64,000 nt of DNA, taken from the NCBI RefSeq assembly GCF_018531425.1, contig NZ_JAHBOI010000003.1, positions 558,001 through 622,000 on the forward strand, in the 5' to 3' direction. The stretch comes from Paenarthrobacter sp. DKR-5 (GTDB taxonomy: Bacteria > Actinomycetota > Actinomycetes > Actinomycetales > Micrococcaceae). Shown here one piece after another: positions 1-9,433 of this stretch. The notes below the pieces were generated by a model, which had not been told where the DNA came from, ran no database searches, and saw only the letters and a list, made by a program, of their open reading frames with translations. The number at the start of each line of letters is the position of its first letter. Positions within the stretch are counted from its first letter, which is position 1. A program made the position numbers and the translations under genes.

Positions 1-66
1 GGAAGTTTCCGGGGAGCGGGTACCCTAGGGAGAGTTCTGACGGAAGCGAAATCGTAGGCGAGGTTG

Positions 67-1065
67 ATGGTGCACTTCTGGAATGGCCTGGCGGAAGTTC
101 CTGCCGGGTTCGGTCCGTCCGTGGTGACCATCGGCAACTTCGACGGCGTGCACCGGGGCCACCAGAAGGTCCTCGGACAGCTCGTGCAGACCGCCCGCGC
201 CACCGGCGGCAAGGCCGTCGCCGTGACCTTCGACCCGCACCCGGCAAAGGTGCACCGGCCCGAGAGCGCCCCGGAACTGATCATGGGCCTGCAGGACAGG
301 CTCGAAACCATGGGGGAGACCGGCGTCGACGCCGTGCTGGTGCTGCCCTACAGCCTCGACTTCGCCCGCCTGACGCCGGAGGAATTCGTCAAGTCGGTGC
401 TGGTGGACGGGCTTCATGCCAGCCACGTTGTCATCGGCCATGACGTGCGTTTCGGCCGGGGCAACTCCGGAGACCTGGGCACGATGCAGGAATTGGGGGC
501 CCGGCTCGGTTTCGAGGTGCTGGTGATTGAGGAATTCGGCTCGCAGCTGCCGGCGCACGCCCGGGAAGCGGAGGCGGAGGACGAGGAGCGCCGCTGCTCG
601 TCGACCTGGGTCCGCGAAGCCCTCGCGCGGGGGGACGTGGCCACGGCCGCCGCGGTGCTGGGCAGGCCGCACCGGATGCGCGGAGAGGTGGTGCACGGCG
701 CCGCCCGCGGCCGGGCCCTGGGATTCCCCACGGCCAACCTCGCCGTTGCGGCCACCGGCTATGTTCCGGCGGACGGCATCTACGCCGGCTGGCTGGTAGA
801 CGACGCCGGAACACGCTGGCCCGCGGCGATTTCAGTCGGATCGAACCCGACCTTCGACGGGGTCAGCCGCCAGGTCGAGGCGCACGTGATAGACCGTCCG
901 GACGAGGCCGTGGAGGACTTCGACCTCTACGGCCAGTCGGTGGTGCTCGAATTCGTGGCGCGGCTGCGGGGGATGGTGGCCTACACCGGACCGCAGGCGC
1001 TGATCGAGCAGATGCGCCTTGACGTGGCGCAGACCCGCCGCATCCTGGTTCCCACGACCGCATGA
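67..1065 (+). CDS. ribF: Bifunctional riboflavin kinase / FAD synthetase RibF
   Basis: Converts riboflavin to FMN and then FMN to FAD in the cytoplasm. The N-terminal adenylyltransferase domain shows GNFDGVHRGH at about residues 23-32. The C-terminal kinase domain shows GFPTAN at about 219-224. The length of 332 residues is normal for the bifunctional family. A TTG lies directly before the ATG at 67; I chose the ATG, which gives MVHFWNG. The 3' end overlaps the next gene by four bases (ATGA), so translation is probably coupled. Upstream only 66 bases are visible; truB often sits there in relatives but is outside the window. Confidence 0.95.
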   Translation: MVHFWNGLAEVPAGFGPSVVTIGNFDGVHRGHQKVLGQLVQTARATGGKAVAVTFDPHPAKVHRPESAPELIMGLQDRLETMGETGVDAVLVLPYSLDFARLTPEEFVKSVLVDGLHASHVVIGHDVRFGRGNSGDLGTMQELGARLGFEVLVIEEFGSQLPAHAREAEAEDEERRCSSTWVREALARGDVATAAAVLGRPHRMRGEVVHGAARGRALGFPTANLAVAATGYVPADGIYAGWLVDDAGTRWPAAISVGSNPTFDGVSRQVEAHVIDRPDEAVEDFDLYGQSVVLEFVARLRGMVAYTGPQALIEQMRLDVAQTRRILVPTTA

Positions 1066-1562
1066 GCACCCGCGGCGGGGCCCTTCTGGACCGGTTCTAC
1101 CGGATCGGTGTCGTGCTCAAGGGCTTGGACGGACTCGCCGAGTTCGTCGCCGGGCTGCTGTTGTGGCTGACCCCGGACCTGCTGGAGAAGGTGCTCCGGC
1201 CGCTCACCGGTACGGTCGACGGCGACCATCCGGTGCGCAACCTCATCGCGCATTGGGCCGGGAAGCTGGACCATGACCTGAGCAACGGCCCGCACACCTT
1301 CATCGTCCTGTTCCTGCTCACGCACGGCATCATCAAACTCGTCCTCGTGTACTGCCTGCTGCGCGAATACGTCCGCGTCTACCCGTACGCGATTGCGGTG
1401 CTGGTGCTGTTCGCCGTCTACCAGGTGTATGTCCTGATCACCGGACCCAGCGTCGGGATGGCCCTGCTGACCCTGCTGGACATCGCCATCATCTGGCTCG
1501 TCTGGCGGGAGTGGCGGCAGCTCAAGCGCCGCCGTGTTTCGACATTGTCTCTGCGCGCCTAG
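1062..1562 (+). CDS. DUF2127 family membrane protein
   Basis: A 166-residue protein with several hydrophobic segments (about residues 20-42, 83-103, 108-130 and 133-150) and charged ends, typical of the DUF2127 inner-membrane family of unknown function. It starts at ATG 1062, overlapping the ribF stop. The promoter of rpsO lies across its last codons. No catalytic motif is visible. The family call is by recognition of overall layout and common wording in Arthrobacter annotations; no function can be given. Confidence 0.75.
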   Translation: MSTRGGALLDRFYRIGVVLKGLDGLAEFVAGLLLWLTPDLLEKVLRPLTGTVDGDHPVRNLIAHWAGKLDHDLSNGPHTFIVLFLLTHGIIKLVLVYCLLREYVRVYPYAIAVLVLFAVYQVYVLITGPSVGMALLTLLDIAIIWLVWREWRQLKRRRVSTLSLRA

Positions 1563-1568
1563 TAAACT
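1539..1568 (+). promoter_or_regulatory. Promoter of rpsO
   Basis: A -35 box TCGACA (1539-1544) and a -10 box TAAACT (1563-1568) are separated by 18 bp. The promoter straddles the stop codon of the preceding gene. It predicts a start near 1575 and a 5' leader of about 70 nt. Confidence 0.6.
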
Positions 1569-1574
1569 GGCGGA

Positions 1575-1646
1575 AGAATCCTGCTGCAGTCCGTGGTGGC
1601 TGGATTTTGTTTTGTATTGATCACGGGACAACTCATAGGAGTTAAT
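1575..1646 (+). ncRNA. rpsO leader, candidate S15 autoregulatory RNA
   Basis: The leader can fold so that GTCCGTG (1589-1595) pairs with CACGGGAC (1622-1629) with one bulged base. AACTC (1630-1634) pairs with GAGTT (1639-1643) over the four-base loop ATAG. The second hairpin contains the Shine-Dalgarno AGGAG (1637-1641). S15 is known to repress its own mRNA through such leaders in several phyla. Binding here is inference. Confidence 0.45.
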
Positions 1647-1916
1647 GTGGCATTGGACGCCGCTCTCAAGCAGGAAATCATCAAGGAATACGCCACCAGT
1701 GAGGGTGACACCGGTTCGCCGGAGGTCCAGATCGCGATGCTCTCCAAGCGCATCTCCGACCTGACCGAGCACCTGAAGCAGCACAAGCACGACCACCACA
1801 CCCGTCGTGGTCTGATGGCTCTGGTTGGCCGCCGCCGTCGCCTGCTGACGTACCTGCACGACACTGACATCAGCCGCTACCGTTCGCTCATCGAGCGCCT
1901 CGGCCTGCGTCGATAG
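1647..1916 (+). CDS. rpsO: 30S ribosomal protein S15
   Basis: The 89-residue protein begins [10 protein letters not shown] after a GTG start at 1647 and ends [12 protein letters not shown]. Length and ends match bacterial S15, a primary 16S rRNA binder of the small-subunit platform. The longer open frame back to 1593 is not used: AGGAG at 1637-1641 fixes the start at GTG 1647. A strong terminator follows directly, and pnp comes next, the usual rpsO-pnp neighbourhood. Confidence 0.97.
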   Translation: MALDAALKQEIIKEYATSEGDTGSPEVQIAMLSKRISDLTEHLKQHKHDHHTRRGLMALVGRRRRLLTYLHDTDISRYRSLIERLGLRR

Positions 1917-1928
1917 TTAGCTTGGGAA

Positions 1929-1970
1929 CGGCCCTTTCAGCACCTCACCGGTGCGGGAAGGGCCGCTTTT
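1929..1970 (+). terminator. Rho-independent terminator after rpsO
   Basis: The stem 1929-1938 (CGGCCCTTTC) pairs with 1956-1965. It encloses an inner GCACC/GGTGC stem (940-944 with 950-954) and is followed by TTTT at 1967-1970. It separates rpsO from the pnp leader, though read-through may occur. Confidence 0.8.
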
Positions 1971-2009
1971 CCACCTCCTGAACAACTCAACACTGGAGCC
2001 AACCGGCCC

Positions 2010-2122
2010 GAACATTCGCGGTCCTCGGTAGTGACTTCCGGAGCAGCCCCAGCGGCAGCGCCGTGGGTCTCGATCGAAGACCGGGTGTCGCGGCGGTTGC
2101 CTCCGCAACACAGAAACGGAGG
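2010..2122 (+). ncRNA. pnp leader, candidate Actino-pnp RNA
   Basis: The region upstream of PNPase is structured. GGCA-G-CGCCG (2054-2063) pairs with CGGCG-GT-TGCC (2091-2101). Inside it GGTCT (2066-2070) pairs with AGACC (2078-2082). Alternatively CCTCCG (2100-2105) pairs with CGGAGG (2117-2122), which hides the ribosome-binding site. The two folds share bases 2100-2101 and are mutually exclusive. The Actino-pnp motif is a known conserved structure before pnp in Actinobacteria; I match it by position and fold, not by a covariance search. Confidence 0.55.
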
Positions 2123-2130
2123 TGACTCTC

Positions 2131-4383
2131 TTGGAGGGTCCCGAAATCCAGTTCGCCGAGGCCGTTATTGACAACGGCCGCTTCGGCAAGCGCACCATCC
2201 GCTTTGAAACCGGCCGCCTCGCCCAGCAGGCCGCCGGCTCGGCCATGGTCTACATCGACGAAGACACGGCCCTGCTGTCCGCGACCACCGCGGGCAAGCA
2301 GCCGCGCGAAGGCTTCGACTTCTTCCCGCTGACGGTCGACGTCGAAGAGCGCATGTACGCCGCGGGCCGCATCCCGGGCTCGTTCTTCCGCCGCGAAGGC
2401 CGCCCGTCCACGGAAGCCATCCTGGCCTGCCGCCTGATGGACCGCCCGCTGCGCCCGGCCTTCGTGAAGGGCCTGCGCAACGAGGTCCAGATCGTGGTGA
2501 CCGTCCTGGCCATCAACCCGGACGTGCTCTACGACGTCGTTGCGATCAACGCGTCCTCGATGTCCACCCAGCTCTCCGGCCTGCCGTTCTCCGGCCCGAT
2601 CGGCGGCGTCCGCGTGGCGCTGGTCGACGGCCAGTGGGTTGCCTTCCCGAAGCACTCCGAGCTGGAGAACGCCGTGTTCGACATGGTGGTCGCCGGCCGC
2701 ATTGCCGGTGACGACGTCGCCATCATGATGGTCGAGGCCGAGGCCACCGACAACTCCTGGAGCCTGATCAAGGAACAGGGCGCCACCGCCCCGACCGAAG
2801 AGATCGTCGCCGACGGCCTGGAGGCCGCCAAGCCGTTCATCCGCGCCCTGTGCGAGGCCCAGGCCGACCTGGCCGCCCGCGCCGCGAAGCCGACCGTCGA
2901 GTTCCCGATCTTCCTGGACTACCAGGACGACGCGTACAACGCCGTTGAGTCCGCTGCCGAAGCCAAGCTTTCCGAGGTCTTCCAGATCGCCGACAAGCAG
3001 GAGCGCGACAACGCCTCCGACGCGCTCAAGGACGAGGTCCTGGGCCAGCTGGCCGGCCAGTTCGAGGGCCGCGAGAAGGAACTCTCCGCAGCGTTCCGCT
3101 CGGTCACCAAGAAGGTCGTGCGCCAGCGCATCCTCAAGGACCAGGTCCGCATCGACGGCCGCGGCCTGACGGACATCCGCCAGCTCACCGCCGAGGTCGA
3201 GGTCCTGCCCCGCGTGCACGGTTCCGCCATCTTCGAGCGCGGCGAGACCCAGATCATGGGCGTCACCACGCTGAACATGCTCAAGATGGAGCAGCAGATC
3301 GACTCGCTGTCGCCCGTCACGCACAAGCGCTACATGCACAACTACAACTTCCCGCCGTACTCCACCGGTGAGACCGGCCGCGTGGGCTCGCCCAAGCGCC
3401 GCGAAATCGGCCACGGCGCCCTCGCCGAGCGTGCGATCGTCCCGGTCCTGCCCTCGCGCGAAGAGTTCCCCTACGCCATCCGCCAGGTCTCCGAGGCCCT
3501 CGGGTCCAACGGCTCTACCTCGATGGGTTCGGTTTGCGCCTCGACGCTGTCGCTGCTCAACGCCGGTGTGCCGTTGAAGGCTCCGGTCGCCGGCATCGCG
3601 ATGGGCCTGGTCTCCGACCAGGTGGACGGGCAGACCCGGTACGCGGCGCTGACCGACATCCTGGGCGCCGAGGATGCTTTTGGCGACATGGACTTCAAGG
3701 TCGCCGGAACCTCCGAGTTCGTCACCGCGATCCAGCTCGACACCAAGCTCGACGGCATTCCCGCGTCGGTGCTGGCCGCCGCGCTGAAGCAGGCCCGCGA
3801 AGCCCGCCTGCACATCCTCGGCGTCATCAACGCCGCGATCGACCGCCCGGATGAAATGTCCGAGTTTGCCCCGCGCGTCATCGCGGTGAAGATCCCGGTG
3901 GACAAGATCGGCGAGGTCATCGGCCCGAAGGGCAAGATGATCAACCAGATCCAGGAAGACACCGGAGCGGACATCTCCATCGAGGACGACGGCACCGTCT
4001 ACATCGGCGCGACGGACGGCCCCTCGGCGGAAGCTGCGCGTTCGGCGATCAACGCGATCGCCAACCCGCAGATCCCCGAAATTGGCGAACGCTACCTGGG
4101 CACCGTGGTGAAGACCACCACGTTCGGCGCCTTCGTGTCGCTGACCCCGGGCAAGGACGGCCTGCTGCACATCTCCGAGCTGCGCAAGCTCGCCGGCGGC
4201 AAGCGGGTTGACAACGTCGACGACGTCGTCTCCGTGGGCCAGAAGATCCAGGTGGAAATCACCAAGATCGACGACCGTGGAAAGCTCTCCCTCGCCCCGG
4301 TCGTGGCCGAGGATGAGAACGCTGCCGCGGGCGGGTCCGAAGAGGCTCACGCGCAGGAGCCCGCCGAGGGTTCAGCAGAGTAA
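2131..4383 (+). CDS. pnp: Polyribonucleotide nucleotidyltransferase (PNPase)
   Basis: A phosphorolytic 3'-5' exoribonuclease of mRNA turnover, normally a trimer. Two RNase PH-like cores are followed by a KH domain ([12 protein letters not shown] at about residues 595-607), an S1 domain (from [10 protein letters not shown] to GKLSLAP, about 653-723) and a short acidic Glu/Ala tail. I chose TTG 2131, which gives [11 protein letters not shown] and sits 8 nt after CGGAGG; GTG 2122 in the same frame overlaps that site. This gives 750 residues, normal for actinobacterial PNPase. The stop TAA is followed immediately by the ATG of the M16 peptidase. Confidence 0.96.
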   Translation: MEGPEIQFAEAVIDNGRFGKRTIRFETGRLAQQAAGSAMVYIDEDTALLSATTAGKQPREGFDFFPLTVDVEERMYAAGRIPGSFFRREGRPSTEAILACRLMDRPLRPAFVKGLRNEVQIVVTVLAINPDVLYDVVAINASSMSTQLSGLPFSGPIGGVRVALVDGQWVAFPKHSELENAVFDMVVAGRIAGDDVAIMMVEAEATDNSWSLIKEQGATAPTEEIVADGLEAAKPFIRALCEAQADLAARAAKPTVEFPIFLDYQDDAYNAVESAAEAKLSEVFQIADKQERDNASDALKDEVLGQLAGQFEGREKELSAAFRSVTKKVVRQRILKDQVRIDGRGLTDIRQLTAEVEVLPRVHGSAIFERGETQIMGVTTLNMLKMEQQIDSLSPVTHKRYMHNYNFPPYSTGETGRVGSPKRREIGHGALAERAIVPVLPSREEFPYAIRQVSEALGSNGSTSMGSVCASTLSLLNAGVPLKAPVAGIAMGLVSDQVDGQTRYAALTDILGAEDAFGDMDFKVAGTSEFVTAIQLDTKLDGIPASVLAAALKQAREARLHILGVINAAIDRPDEMSEFAPRVIAVKIPVDKIGEVIGPKGKMINQIQEDTGADISIEDDGTVYIGATDGPSAEAARSAINAIANPQIPEIGERYLGTVVKTTTFGAFVSLTPGKDGLLHISELRKLAGGKRVDNVDDVVSVGQKIQVEITKIDDRGKLSLAPVVAEDENAAAGGSEEAHAQEPAEGSAE

Positions 4384-5724
4384 ATGGCAGTTGTGTCCTT
4401 GCCGCTGAACGGCGGCAATGATCCTTCGCTGATCTCCGGGGAGGCGGGCGGCGCCGTGGTGCGCCGTTCCGTCCTCCCCGGAGGCGTCCGCGTGCTCACC
4501 GAGTCGATGCCGGGCCAGCGTTCGGCCACCATCGGCTTCTGGGTGGGGGTCGGCTCACGGGACGAAGCGCCCGGCCAGCACGGCTCCACCCACTTCCTTG
4601 AGCATCTGCTGTTCAAGGGCACCAAGCGCCGCACTGCGCTGGAGATCGCCTCGGCGTTCGACGAGGTCGGCGGCGAATCCAACGCTGCGACCGCGAAGGA
4701 GAGCACCTGCTACTACGCTAGGGTGCTCGACACGGACCTGCCGATGGCGATCGACGTGATCGCGGACATGGTCACCTCCGCCGTGCTCGACCCGGACGAG
4801 CTCGAGCAGGAACGGGACGTCATCCTCGAGGAAATCGCCATGGACAGCGATGACCCGACCGACGTCGCGCACGAGAAGTTCGTCGCTGCCGTTCTTGGCG
4901 AGCATCCGTTGGGCCGCCCGATCGGCGGGACGCCGGACGCCATCCGCGCCGTCTCCCGGGACTCGGTGTGGGCCCACTACCAGCGCTACTACCGTCCCGA
5001 CGAGCTCGTCATCACGGCGGCCGGTGGCCTTGACCACGACGAAGTCTGCGCGCAGGTGCTCGACGCCCTGCGCGGTGCCGGCTGGCAGATGGCCGAGGGT
5101 GCCTCCCCGGTGGCCCGGCGGGGCACCGCCCCGGCCGAGATCCGCGGAACCGCGGGCACCCATGTGGTCAAACGGCCGGTGGAACAGGCGAACATCATCC
5201 TGGGCTGCCCGTCGCTGGTGGCCACGGACGAACGCCGGTTCGTGATGAGCGTGCTGAACGCGGTGCTCGGCGGCGGCATGTCTTCGCGCCTGTTCCAGGA
5301 GATCAGGGAAAAGCGCGGGCTGGTTTACTCGACCTACTCGTTCGCTTCCGCCTACGCGGACGCGGGGTACTTCGGGATGTACGCCGGCTGCACGCCCTCG
5401 AAGGTGAAGCAGGTCATCGCCCTGCTCGCGGCGGAACTGGATAAGCTCGCAGCCGAGGGCATCACCGAGGACGAACTGGGCAAGGCCGTCGGCCAGCTCT
5501 CCGGCGGCATCGTGCTGGCGCTGGAGGACACCGGCTCGCGGATGTCCCGGCTGGGCCGATCCGAGCTGGTCTCGGGGGAGTTCCTCGACATCGACGAGAC
5601 GCTCGCCCGGATCAAGGCAGTCACGGTGGAGGAGGTCCGTGAGCTGGCGGCCGAGCTCGCCGCGGCGCCCCGCACCGTCACCGTCGTCGGACCCTTCGAG
5701 GAAGACGCCGACTTCAGCCTCTGA
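4384..5724 (+). CDS. M16 family zinc metalloprotease
   Basis: A 446-residue peptidase of the pitrilysin/insulinase clan. The inverted zinc motif HFLEH lies at residues 70-74, and the third ligand Glu probably lies in the acidic stretch ERDVILEEIAMDSDDP about 75 residues later. The C-terminal M16 half contains the family sequence EIREKRGLVYSTYSF. The start ATG directly follows the pnp stop, so the two genes are co-transcribed. This pairing is common in Gram-positive bacteria (PepR/YmxG type). The physiological substrate is unknown. Confidence 0.9.
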   Translation: MAVVSLPLNGGNDPSLISGEAGGAVVRRSVLPGGVRVLTESMPGQRSATIGFWVGVGSRDEAPGQHGSTHFLEHLLFKGTKRRTALEIASAFDEVGGESNAATAKESTCYYARVLDTDLPMAIDVIADMVTSAVLDPDELEQERDVILEEIAMDSDDPTDVAHEKFVAAVLGEHPLGRPIGGTPDAIRAVSRDSVWAHYQRYYRPDELVITAAGGLDHDEVCAQVLDALRGAGWQMAEGASPVARRGTAPAEIRGTAGTHVVKRPVEQANIILGCPSLVATDERRFVMSVLNAVLGGGMSSRLFQEIREKRGLVYSTYSFASAYADAGYFGMYAGCTPSKVKQVIALLAAELDKLAAEGITEDELGKAVGQLSGGIVLALEDTGSRMSRLGRSELVSGEFLDIDETLARIKAVTVEEVRELAAELAAAPRTVTVVGPFEEDADFSL

Positions 5725-5772
5725 CGCTGCCGCGGCCCTTCGGTGCGGTCGTGCGGCCCTTCCTGCGGTCCC

Positions 5773-6024
5773 TCAGCCGCCGGCGAAGGGCGGCAGGATG
5801 TCCACGACGTCGTCGGGTGCGAGCACCCGCCCGTGGTCCCGCAGTGCTGTCTCGTTGAGCAGGAAGCTGCTGCGCCGGATCACTGACTCCAGCGTGGGCG
5901 AACCGTCCGGATGGCGTGTCACCAGGTCCTGCAGCAGCGAAGAAAGCGTGGGGGCGGCGAGGTCGACGGTTTCCTCGTCGCGGCCCGTTGCGGCACGCGC
6001 GGCACCGTAATAGCGGATCAGCAC
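5773..6024 (-). CDS. moaD: Molybdopterin synthase small subunit / sulfur carrier MoaD
   Basis: An 83-residue ubiquitin-fold protein ending PPFAGG. The C-terminal Gly-Gly carries the thiocarboxylate that MoaE uses to build molybdopterin. It starts at GTG 6024, four bases after the moaA stop, so moaA-moaD form a minus-strand pair. The partner moaE lies at 9423-9845 in the opposite-strand cluster. It converges with the M16 gene across 48 bases that hold only weak GC-rich hairpins. Confidence 0.9.
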   Translation of the reverse strand: MLIRYYGAARAATGRDEETVDLAAPTLSSLLQDLVTRHPDGSPTLESVIRRSSFLLNETALRDHGRVLAPDDVVDILPPFAGG

Positions 6025-6028
6025 CGGT

Positions 6029-7084
6029 TCAGCCTCCGATGGCGCTCATCGAGCGGTCGGGCTGCACGAAGTCCGGCGCGCCGAGCCCCACATGGTCCAT
6101 GCCGTGCGCGCGGGGCTTGGCCCACATGGCCTGCTGCCAGACAGCGGCGATGTCGGCGTCCGAGGCACCCCCGCGCAGGGTCGCGAGCAGGTCGGTTTCC
6201 TCGTGGCTGAACAGGCAGCTGCGCACCTTTCCCTCCGCCGTGATCCGGGTGCGGGTGCAGTCGGCGCAGAAAGGCTCCGTGACGGAGGCAATGATGCCCA
6301 CGGTTCCTGCCACGACGTCGGGGGACCCGGCACGCCGGACCTCGAAGCGCTCGGCCGGGGCTCCGTCGCGGCTTCTCGGGTCCGGGGTGAGCACAAAGCT
6401 GCGGCCGAGCAACTCGCGGATCTCCCGCGCGGTGATCATGCCCTCGCGCGTCCAGCCGTGGTCGGCGTCCAGCGGCATCTGTTCAATGAAACGCAGTTCG
6501 AAGCCCCGGGCGACGGCCCACTCGAGCAGTGCGGGAGCCTCATGGTCGTTGATGCCGCGCATCAGCACGGCGTTGATCTTCACCAGGCCCAGGCCCGCCT
6601 CGGCGGCGGCCTCGATGCCCTTGAGCACGCGGTCCAGGAACGGGCGGCGGGTGAGCTGGGCGAAGGTGCCGGGATGCAGCGAGTCCATGGAGACGTTGAT
6701 GCGGGTCAGGCCCGCCTCCCGGAGCGCGGCGGCTTTCTTGTCCAGGCCGACGCCGTTGGTCGTCAGGGAGATCGGCAGGTCCGGGTGCTCGCTGCGCAGT
6801 GCGGCAATGATCTCGACCAGGTCCGCCCTGACCAGCGGCTCGCCTCCGGTCAGGCGCAGCTCGCGCACCCCCAGACTGTCCACGCCGATGCGCACGAGCC
6901 GGGCGATTTCCCCGGCCGTGAGGACCTGGTCGCGCGCAAGCCAGTCGAGGCCCTCCGCGGGCATGCAGTAGGTGCAGCGCAGGTTGCATTTGTCCGTCAG
7001 CGAGATGCGCAGATCGGTGGCCCGGCGGCCGAAACGGTCCACCAGCCCTGCGTCCGGGCGCGGCATGCCGAGGGGAACAGTCAT
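6029..7084 (-). CDS. moaA: GTP 3',8-cyclase MoaA
   Basis: A radical SAM enzyme for the first step of molybdenum-cofactor synthesis, making 3',8-cyclo-GTP with MoaC completing cPMP. The SAM cluster is C33-x3-C37-x2-C40 (CNLRCTYC). A second C-terminal cluster shows CADCTRTR followed by RSCLF. The protein ends with Gly-Gly (SAIGG), which is needed for activity in characterised MoaA. At 351 residues it is full length. It is divergent from moeA, with a 74-base shared promoter region. Confidence 0.97.
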   Translation of the reverse strand: MTVPLGMPRPDAGLVDRFGRRATDLRISLTDKCNLRCTYCMPAEGLDWLARDQVLTAGEIARLVRIGVDSLGVRELRLTGGEPLVRADLVEIIAALRSEHPDLPISLTTNGVGLDKKAAALREAGLTRINVSMDSLHPGTFAQLTRRPFLDRVLKGIEAAAEAGLGLVKINAVLMRGINDHEAPALLEWAVARGFELRFIEQMPLDADHGWTREGMITAREIRELLGRSFVLTPDPRSRDGAPAERFEVRRAGSPDVVAGTVGIIASVTEPFCADCTRTRITAEGKVRSCLFSHEETDLLATLRGGASDADIAAVWQQAMWAKPRAHGMDHVGLGAPDFVQPDRSMSAIGG

Positions 7085-7221
7085 GCGTCCACGCTACGCC
7101 ACCGTCGAGCGTTTGGGCATCACCCGTTCGCAGCCGCCCGCGTTCCCTACAATCAGTCATGCAGTCGTCTTTGCCGCCGCCATCCCGTGGCCGGGGCCGG
7201 GCGACGCGGGAGAGGAGCACC

Positions 7222-8430
7222 GTGCCCAGGTCTGTCAGCGCCCACCAGGAGGCCGTGCGCAGCCTGCTTCAGGCGCCACTGTCGGCTGCCGGGCCGGCTG
7301 CTGAGCTCCCGCTGGCCCGGGCCAGGGGTCTCGTCCTGGCCCGCGACGTCACCGCGCCGGTGAGCCTGCCGCCGTTCGCCAATTCGCAGATGGACGGGTT
7401 CGCCGTCCGTTCGGCGGACCTGGCCGCCGGCCGGCCCCTGCCCGTTGCCGAACCCGTGCCGGCGGGCGCGGACCCGGGGCCGCTGCGGCCCGGCTGGGCC
7501 GCGCCGGTGATGACCGGAGCCAAGATGCCTGCCGGGGCGGACGCCGTCGTCCCGGTCGAGCGCGCCGACCCGCCGCGGTTCCCTGACGCTTCCGCCGCGG
7601 CGGAGGTGCTGCTGCCGCAGACGGCGCCGGGAACCTACGTCCGGGAGCCGGGCAGCGACATTGCCGCCGGCGCACGGGCCCTGCCCGCCGGCACGGTCCT
7701 CGGCCCCGCCCAGCTGGGCCTGCTGGCGGCCCTCGGTCTCACCACGGCCCCGGTGCGCGACGCCCCGGCGCCCCGGGTGCTGCTGGTGGCCACCGGCGAC
7801 GAAGTGGTCGCCCCCGGCACCGCGCTGCCGGAGGGCAAGATCTTCGACGCGAACGGCACAATCCTGCACGCCGCCCTGGCCGAAGCAGGCGTCGAGGTCG
7901 TCGACGGCGGCCTCGTGCCCGATGACCCCGGCGTGCTCAGGCAGCTGATCAGGGAATACGCACCCTCGGTGGACCTGGTCCTCACCACCGGCGGGGTGAG
8001 CATGGGCGCCTACGAGGTGGTCCGGCAGGCCATGGCGGACCAACCGGTCGACTTCCTCTCCGTGGCCATGCAGCCGGGGGGCCCGCAGGGGATCGGGACC
8101 GTCGACGGCACGGCCTTCCTCGGCTTTCCCGGGAACCCCGTCAGTGCGCTGGTGTCCTTCGAGATGTTCCTGCGCCCGGCGCTGAGCGAACTCAGGGGGC
8201 TGCCCCAACCGCGTCCTGTGGTCCGCGCCCGGCTCGCGGAACGCACGGACTCGCCCCCGAACAAGCACCAGGTCCGGCGCGGCGTGTACGCGGAAGGGAC
8301 GGTACGGCTGGTCGGCGGCCCCGGTTCGCACCTGGTCAGTGCCCTCGCCGCCTCGAATGCGCTCGTGCACATTCCCGAGGGCCGGGGCGCCGTCGAGGCC
8401 GGCGAAGACGTGACAGCATGGTTGCTATGA
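7222..8430 (+). CDS. moeA: Molybdopterin molybdotransferase MoeA
   Basis: Inserts molybdate into adenylated molybdopterin. It has the MoeA N-terminal region ([14 protein letters not shown]), the MoCF domain with [11 protein letters not shown] and a C-terminal beta-barrel. Two starts are possible. GTG 7222 follows GAGAGGAG and gives 402 residues beginning [13 protein letters not shown] 7159 lies only 5 nt after a good -10 box TACAAT (7148-7153), so a leaderless product with 21 extra residues is also possible. I favour 7222 because the extension (MQSSLPPPSR) looks unlike MoeA. Confidence 0.93.
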   Translation: MPRSVSAHQEAVRSLLQAPLSAAGPAAELPLARARGLVLARDVTAPVSLPPFANSQMDGFAVRSADLAAGRPLPVAEPVPAGADPGPLRPGWAAPVMTGAKMPAGADAVVPVERADPPRFPDASAAAEVLLPQTAPGTYVREPGSDIAAGARALPAGTVLGPAQLGLLAALGLTTAPVRDAPAPRVLLVATGDEVVAPGTALPEGKIFDANGTILHAALAEAGVEVVDGGLVPDDPGVLRQLIREYAPSVDLVLTTGGVSMGAYEVVRQAMADQPVDFLSVAMQPGGPQGIGTVDGTAFLGFPGNPVSALVSFEMFLRPALSELRGLPQPRPVVRARLAERTDSPPNKHQVRRGVYAEGTVRLVGGPGSHLVSALAASNALVHIPEGRGAVEAGEDVTAWLL

Positions 8431-8921
8431 CTGACGAGCGTGCACACGAAGAGGCGCCTGCGCTTACCCACCTGCGGGCCGACGGCACCGCCCAGATGGT
8501 GGATGTTTCGGGAAAGCCGGAAACCAGCCGGGAGGCAACCGCGCAGGCGGTGCTCCGGACCACCGCGGAGGTGATGGGGCTGCTCACCTCGGGCGGCCTG
8601 CCCAAGGGCGACGCACTGGCCGTGTCCCGGGTAGCCGGCATCATGGCGGCCAAGCAGACGTCGACGCTGATTCCGCTCTGCCACCCGCTGCCCATTTCCA
8701 AGGTGACCATCGACTTCGAGCTCGGCGCGAGCGAGGTGCTGGTGCGTGCCACCGTCAAGACCAAGGGCCTGACCGGTGTCGAAATGGAAGCCCTCACGGC
8801 TGCCTCGGTGGCGGCGCTGACCGCCTACGACATGATCAAGGCCGTGGACAAGCACGCGGTGCTCAGCGACATCAAGGTACTCGCCAAGAGCGGCGGCAAG
8901 AGCGGGGACTGGGCGCTGTGA
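8427..8921 (+). CDS. moaC: Cyclic pyranopterin monophosphate synthase MoaC
   Basis: Acts after MoaA to form cPMP. Family sequences are visible: [16 protein letters not shown] near the N-terminus, [13 protein letters not shown] in the middle and [20 protein letters not shown] near the active site. The start ATG 8427 overlaps the moeA stop (ATGA); an in-frame ATG at 8418 is the alternative. It is 164 residues. The stop overlaps the GTG of the next gene, so moeA-moaC-mog-moaE are tightly coupled. Confidence 0.96.
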   Translation: MTDERAHEEAPALTHLRADGTAQMVDVSGKPETSREATAQAVLRTTAEVMGLLTSGGLPKGDALAVSRVAGIMAAKQTSTLIPLCHPLPISKVTIDFELGASEVLVRATVKTKGLTGVEMEALTAASVAALTAYDMIKAVDKHAVLSDIKVLAKSGGKSGDWAL

Positions 8922-9433
8922 ACGGCGCCAGGCCCGCCGGCGGGTCCCTGGCGGGGGCATCCCGGCGCGCCGCCGTCGTCGTTGCGTCCACCCGTGCTGC
9001 CGCCGGCGTCTACGAGGACCGTACCGGCCCGGTCATCCAGGAGTGGCTGCGCGGCAACGGCTTCGACGTCGAGGCCGTCGCCGTCGTGGCCGACGGCGAC
9101 GCAGTGGGGGACACGCTCCGGGAACTCGTCCGCGGCGGCTGCGCCGTCGTCGTCACCAGCGGGGGAACCGGGCTGAGCCCGGATGACAGGACGCCGGAGC
9201 AAACCAAGGCGCTGCTGGACATCGAGGTGCCCGGAATAATGGAAGCCATCCGGCACGCTGGCGCCGGGAACACCCCCACGGCAATCCTCAGCCGCGGCCA
9301 CGCCGGCGTCGCCGGAAAGACCTTCATCATCAACCTCCCCGGTTCGCCGGGCGGCGTCAGGGATGGCCTCGCCGTGCTCGGGCCCGTCCTGGGCCATCTT
9401 TGCGACCAACTGGAAGGCAGCCATGAGCACTGA
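8918..9433 (+). CDS. MogA/MoaB family molybdopterin adenylyltransferase
   Basis: A 171-residue MoCF-domain protein with [16 protein letters not shown] and [12 protein letters not shown], the signatures of MogA/MoaB, which adenylates molybdopterin before metal insertion. The GTG start overlaps the moaC stop (GTGA). The last codons overlap moaE by 11 bases. MogA and MoaB cannot be told apart by eye, so no symbol is given. Confidence 0.9.
   Translation: MNGARPAGGSLAGASRRAAVVVASTRAAAGVYEDRTGPVIQEWLRGNGFDVEAVAVVADGDAVGDTLRELVRGGCAVVVTSGGTGLSPDDRTPEQTKALLDIEVPGIMEAIRHAGAGNTPTAILSRGHAGVAGKTFIINLPGSPGGVRDGLAVLGPVLGHLCDQLEGSHEH

Noticed and set aside
7159-7221. The 21-codon N-terminal extension of moeA as the true protein start.
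   Set aside because: It lacks MoeA-like sequence, while GTG 7222 has a good ribosome-binding site. It is kept only as an alternative because of the close -10 box.
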